Origin: Pseudoscleropodium purum
Lineage: Eukaryota > Streptophyta > Bryopsida > Hypnales > Brachytheciaceae
Direction: 5' to 3'
DNA: 64,000 nt
NCBI GenBank assembly: GCA_963969395.1
Contig: OZ017795.1
Coordinates: 37,181,063-37,245,062 of the forward strand
Translations under genes and position numbers: made by a program
Part shown: positions 62,670 to 64,000 of the stretch, piece by piece
Layout of the letters: every line of letters begins with the position of its first letter
Numbering within the stretch: the stretch's first letter is position 1
Notes under the pieces: model-generated
Database searches by the model: none
Told to the model about the DNA's origin: nothing
What the model saw: the letters and a program-made list of their open reading frames with translations, nothing else

Positions 62670-64000
62670 TCATAAGTGATTTGCATTTAATCAAAATTGC
62701 AGTAAATGAATATTCGGGTGAAGTATGGTGAAGTGACGGAATGAGTACCCCATTTTCTTAAATTCTGACCGTGGGCAATGTTCCTTAAGAGATGGAGAAT
62801 ATTGGCGAGCCTCCTAAACCATTGGGGAATGGGGACTAGTGGTAATGAAGCTCCTGGCAAAACTGAAGAATCCGTCACCCAACTAGTCAGTATAGTGGAT
62901 TTTAGTCCTGGTTGGTGCGGTTAAGGTGTCAGGCTACTGTTTTCCAATTCCTGAAATTTAACTACCTTCAGGCCTTTATTTCAATCTCGTTCTTGCATCC
63001 GGACTGATGAATGGTGCAGGGAGTGACTGAGTTTTCCCTGTAGTTCAATTGATCCACCTCTTTGTGCAGGTGCTTGCAGACTAGGGTATGTTTGCATTCT
63101 GAACCACCAAATGGCTTTGTGATGGCTCTAAAGTCTCATAGTCTAGCCATGGTTGGACTCCCAATGTTGGTTTTGGGCATCTTGGAATGGAATGGGTAGC
63201 TTGGTAGCCGTTGGCTTACTACCGTTCTCAACATGAGTCTTCCCCTTATTAAGGAAATGTTTCTTCTCATGATCCTTTTCATGTTTCTTTTCTTTTTCTT
63301 TTTCAGATTTTCTTTGTTTCTTTTTACAATTTTTGAGATGTTATTTTTATGTTCTTTGATTTTCATTTTCAAGATCTGTTTTATGTTTACCTTCATATAT
63401 TTTCTATGTTCTATGTGATGTTCTTTATAATATTCATTTAGATTATAAAAAATTATGTTCTTTTTACTATTCTCTTTTATGTTTTTTTTATATTTTATTC
63501 AATGGTCTTTTAAAAAACAAACTAATGGTCTTTTGATGTTCATTTAATGTTTTTTTTACATTTATTTTCAACCTCTTGTTCATGTTCTATTTCATGTTTA
63601 TTTTACAAATTTCTTTCCTTAGGTTTTCAAAATCTTGAAATGGATGTTTTAGAATTTCGAGTGGATTCCTATGATGTCACCATGGAAATCAATGGATTGG
63701 TCACCATGGAAATCATTTGTTTTGGTACTATCTTAATTTTTGGATTAAAAAAATGTACTTTTGTCTTGCATGGAGAAATTTTGTCATTTATCGGCAAAAA
63801 AGTCTACTTCATCATTTATGGATTAAGGATAAATATAATTTACTAGTTTATATTCGTTAGGGGCAATCAATGGCTAATAATATTCTATTAGCCATTTTCT
63901 ATTATATTTATTATTATTTATTTACTTATGATTTTGGTCACCATTCATATTTTAATTTATATTATTTATTTATGATTTTCATTCATATTATTTTATTTAT
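62670..64000. other. 3' flank of the glycosidase gene and AT-rich intergenic DNA
   Basis: About 400 bp of mixed composition follows the stop codon, then T-rich low-complexity sequence (63230-63640 holds many TTTC/TTTCTTT runs). A short direct repeat, CACCATGGAAATCA, occurs at 63678 and 63702. No gene was recognised. Confidence 0.5.

Overview
The window is nuclear DNA from a land plant. It carries six confidently modelled multi-exon genes with GT-AG introns and plant-specific family members: a C2-type phospholipase D with a proline-rich N-terminus, a folate-biopterin transporter, a FYVE/ankyrin protein, a DUF455 protein and a fused-intron pseudouridine-5'-phosphate glycosidase. Intergenic DNA is strongly AT-rich and full of short non-autonomous transposons. 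Telomere-like TTTAGGG units occur in two introns. The lineage cannot be fixed from the sequence. The compact genes in AT-rich, MITE-laden DNA would suit a bryophyte or another seedless plant, but that is inference.

Layout, left to right: (1) 2344-5070, minus strand, an AT-hook protein with a conserved globular C-terminal domain. (2) About 5.6-24.5 kb, some 19 kb without a recognisable gene. It holds MITEs, dispersed repeats and tandem duplications, including a 957-bp TTAA-bounded element, two TTAA elements of about 230 bp elsewhere in the window, and a CACTA-like fold-back. (3) 25480-27462, minus, folate-biopterin transporter, with a TATA box and an upstream cluster of G-boxes. (4) 31122-34173, plus, FYVE-ankyrin gene with 10 coding exons. 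(5) 38956-46622, plus, phospholipase D with 11 coding exons, both HKD motifs and a MITE in one intron. (6) 51283-54203, minus, DUF455 ferritin-like protein with a repeat-rich insertion. (7) 57602-57719, plus, a fragment resembling the 26S proteasome ATPase RPT4. (8) 59211-62666, plus, pseudouridine-5'-phosphate glycosidase with 12 coding exons. The remainder is AT-rich.

The genes do not form a pathway. They are ordinary scattered plant genes for chromatin, folate transport, endosomal membrane binding, phospholipid signalling, a putative di-iron protein and nucleoside salvage. The most unusual signal is a family of TTAA-flanked elements whose ends read CCCCTAAA or close variants. TTAA target duplications with C-rich termini are the hallmark of piggyBac-type transposons. 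All gene models were assembled by hand from splice signals, reading phase and protein similarity recalled from memory. No database search was run.
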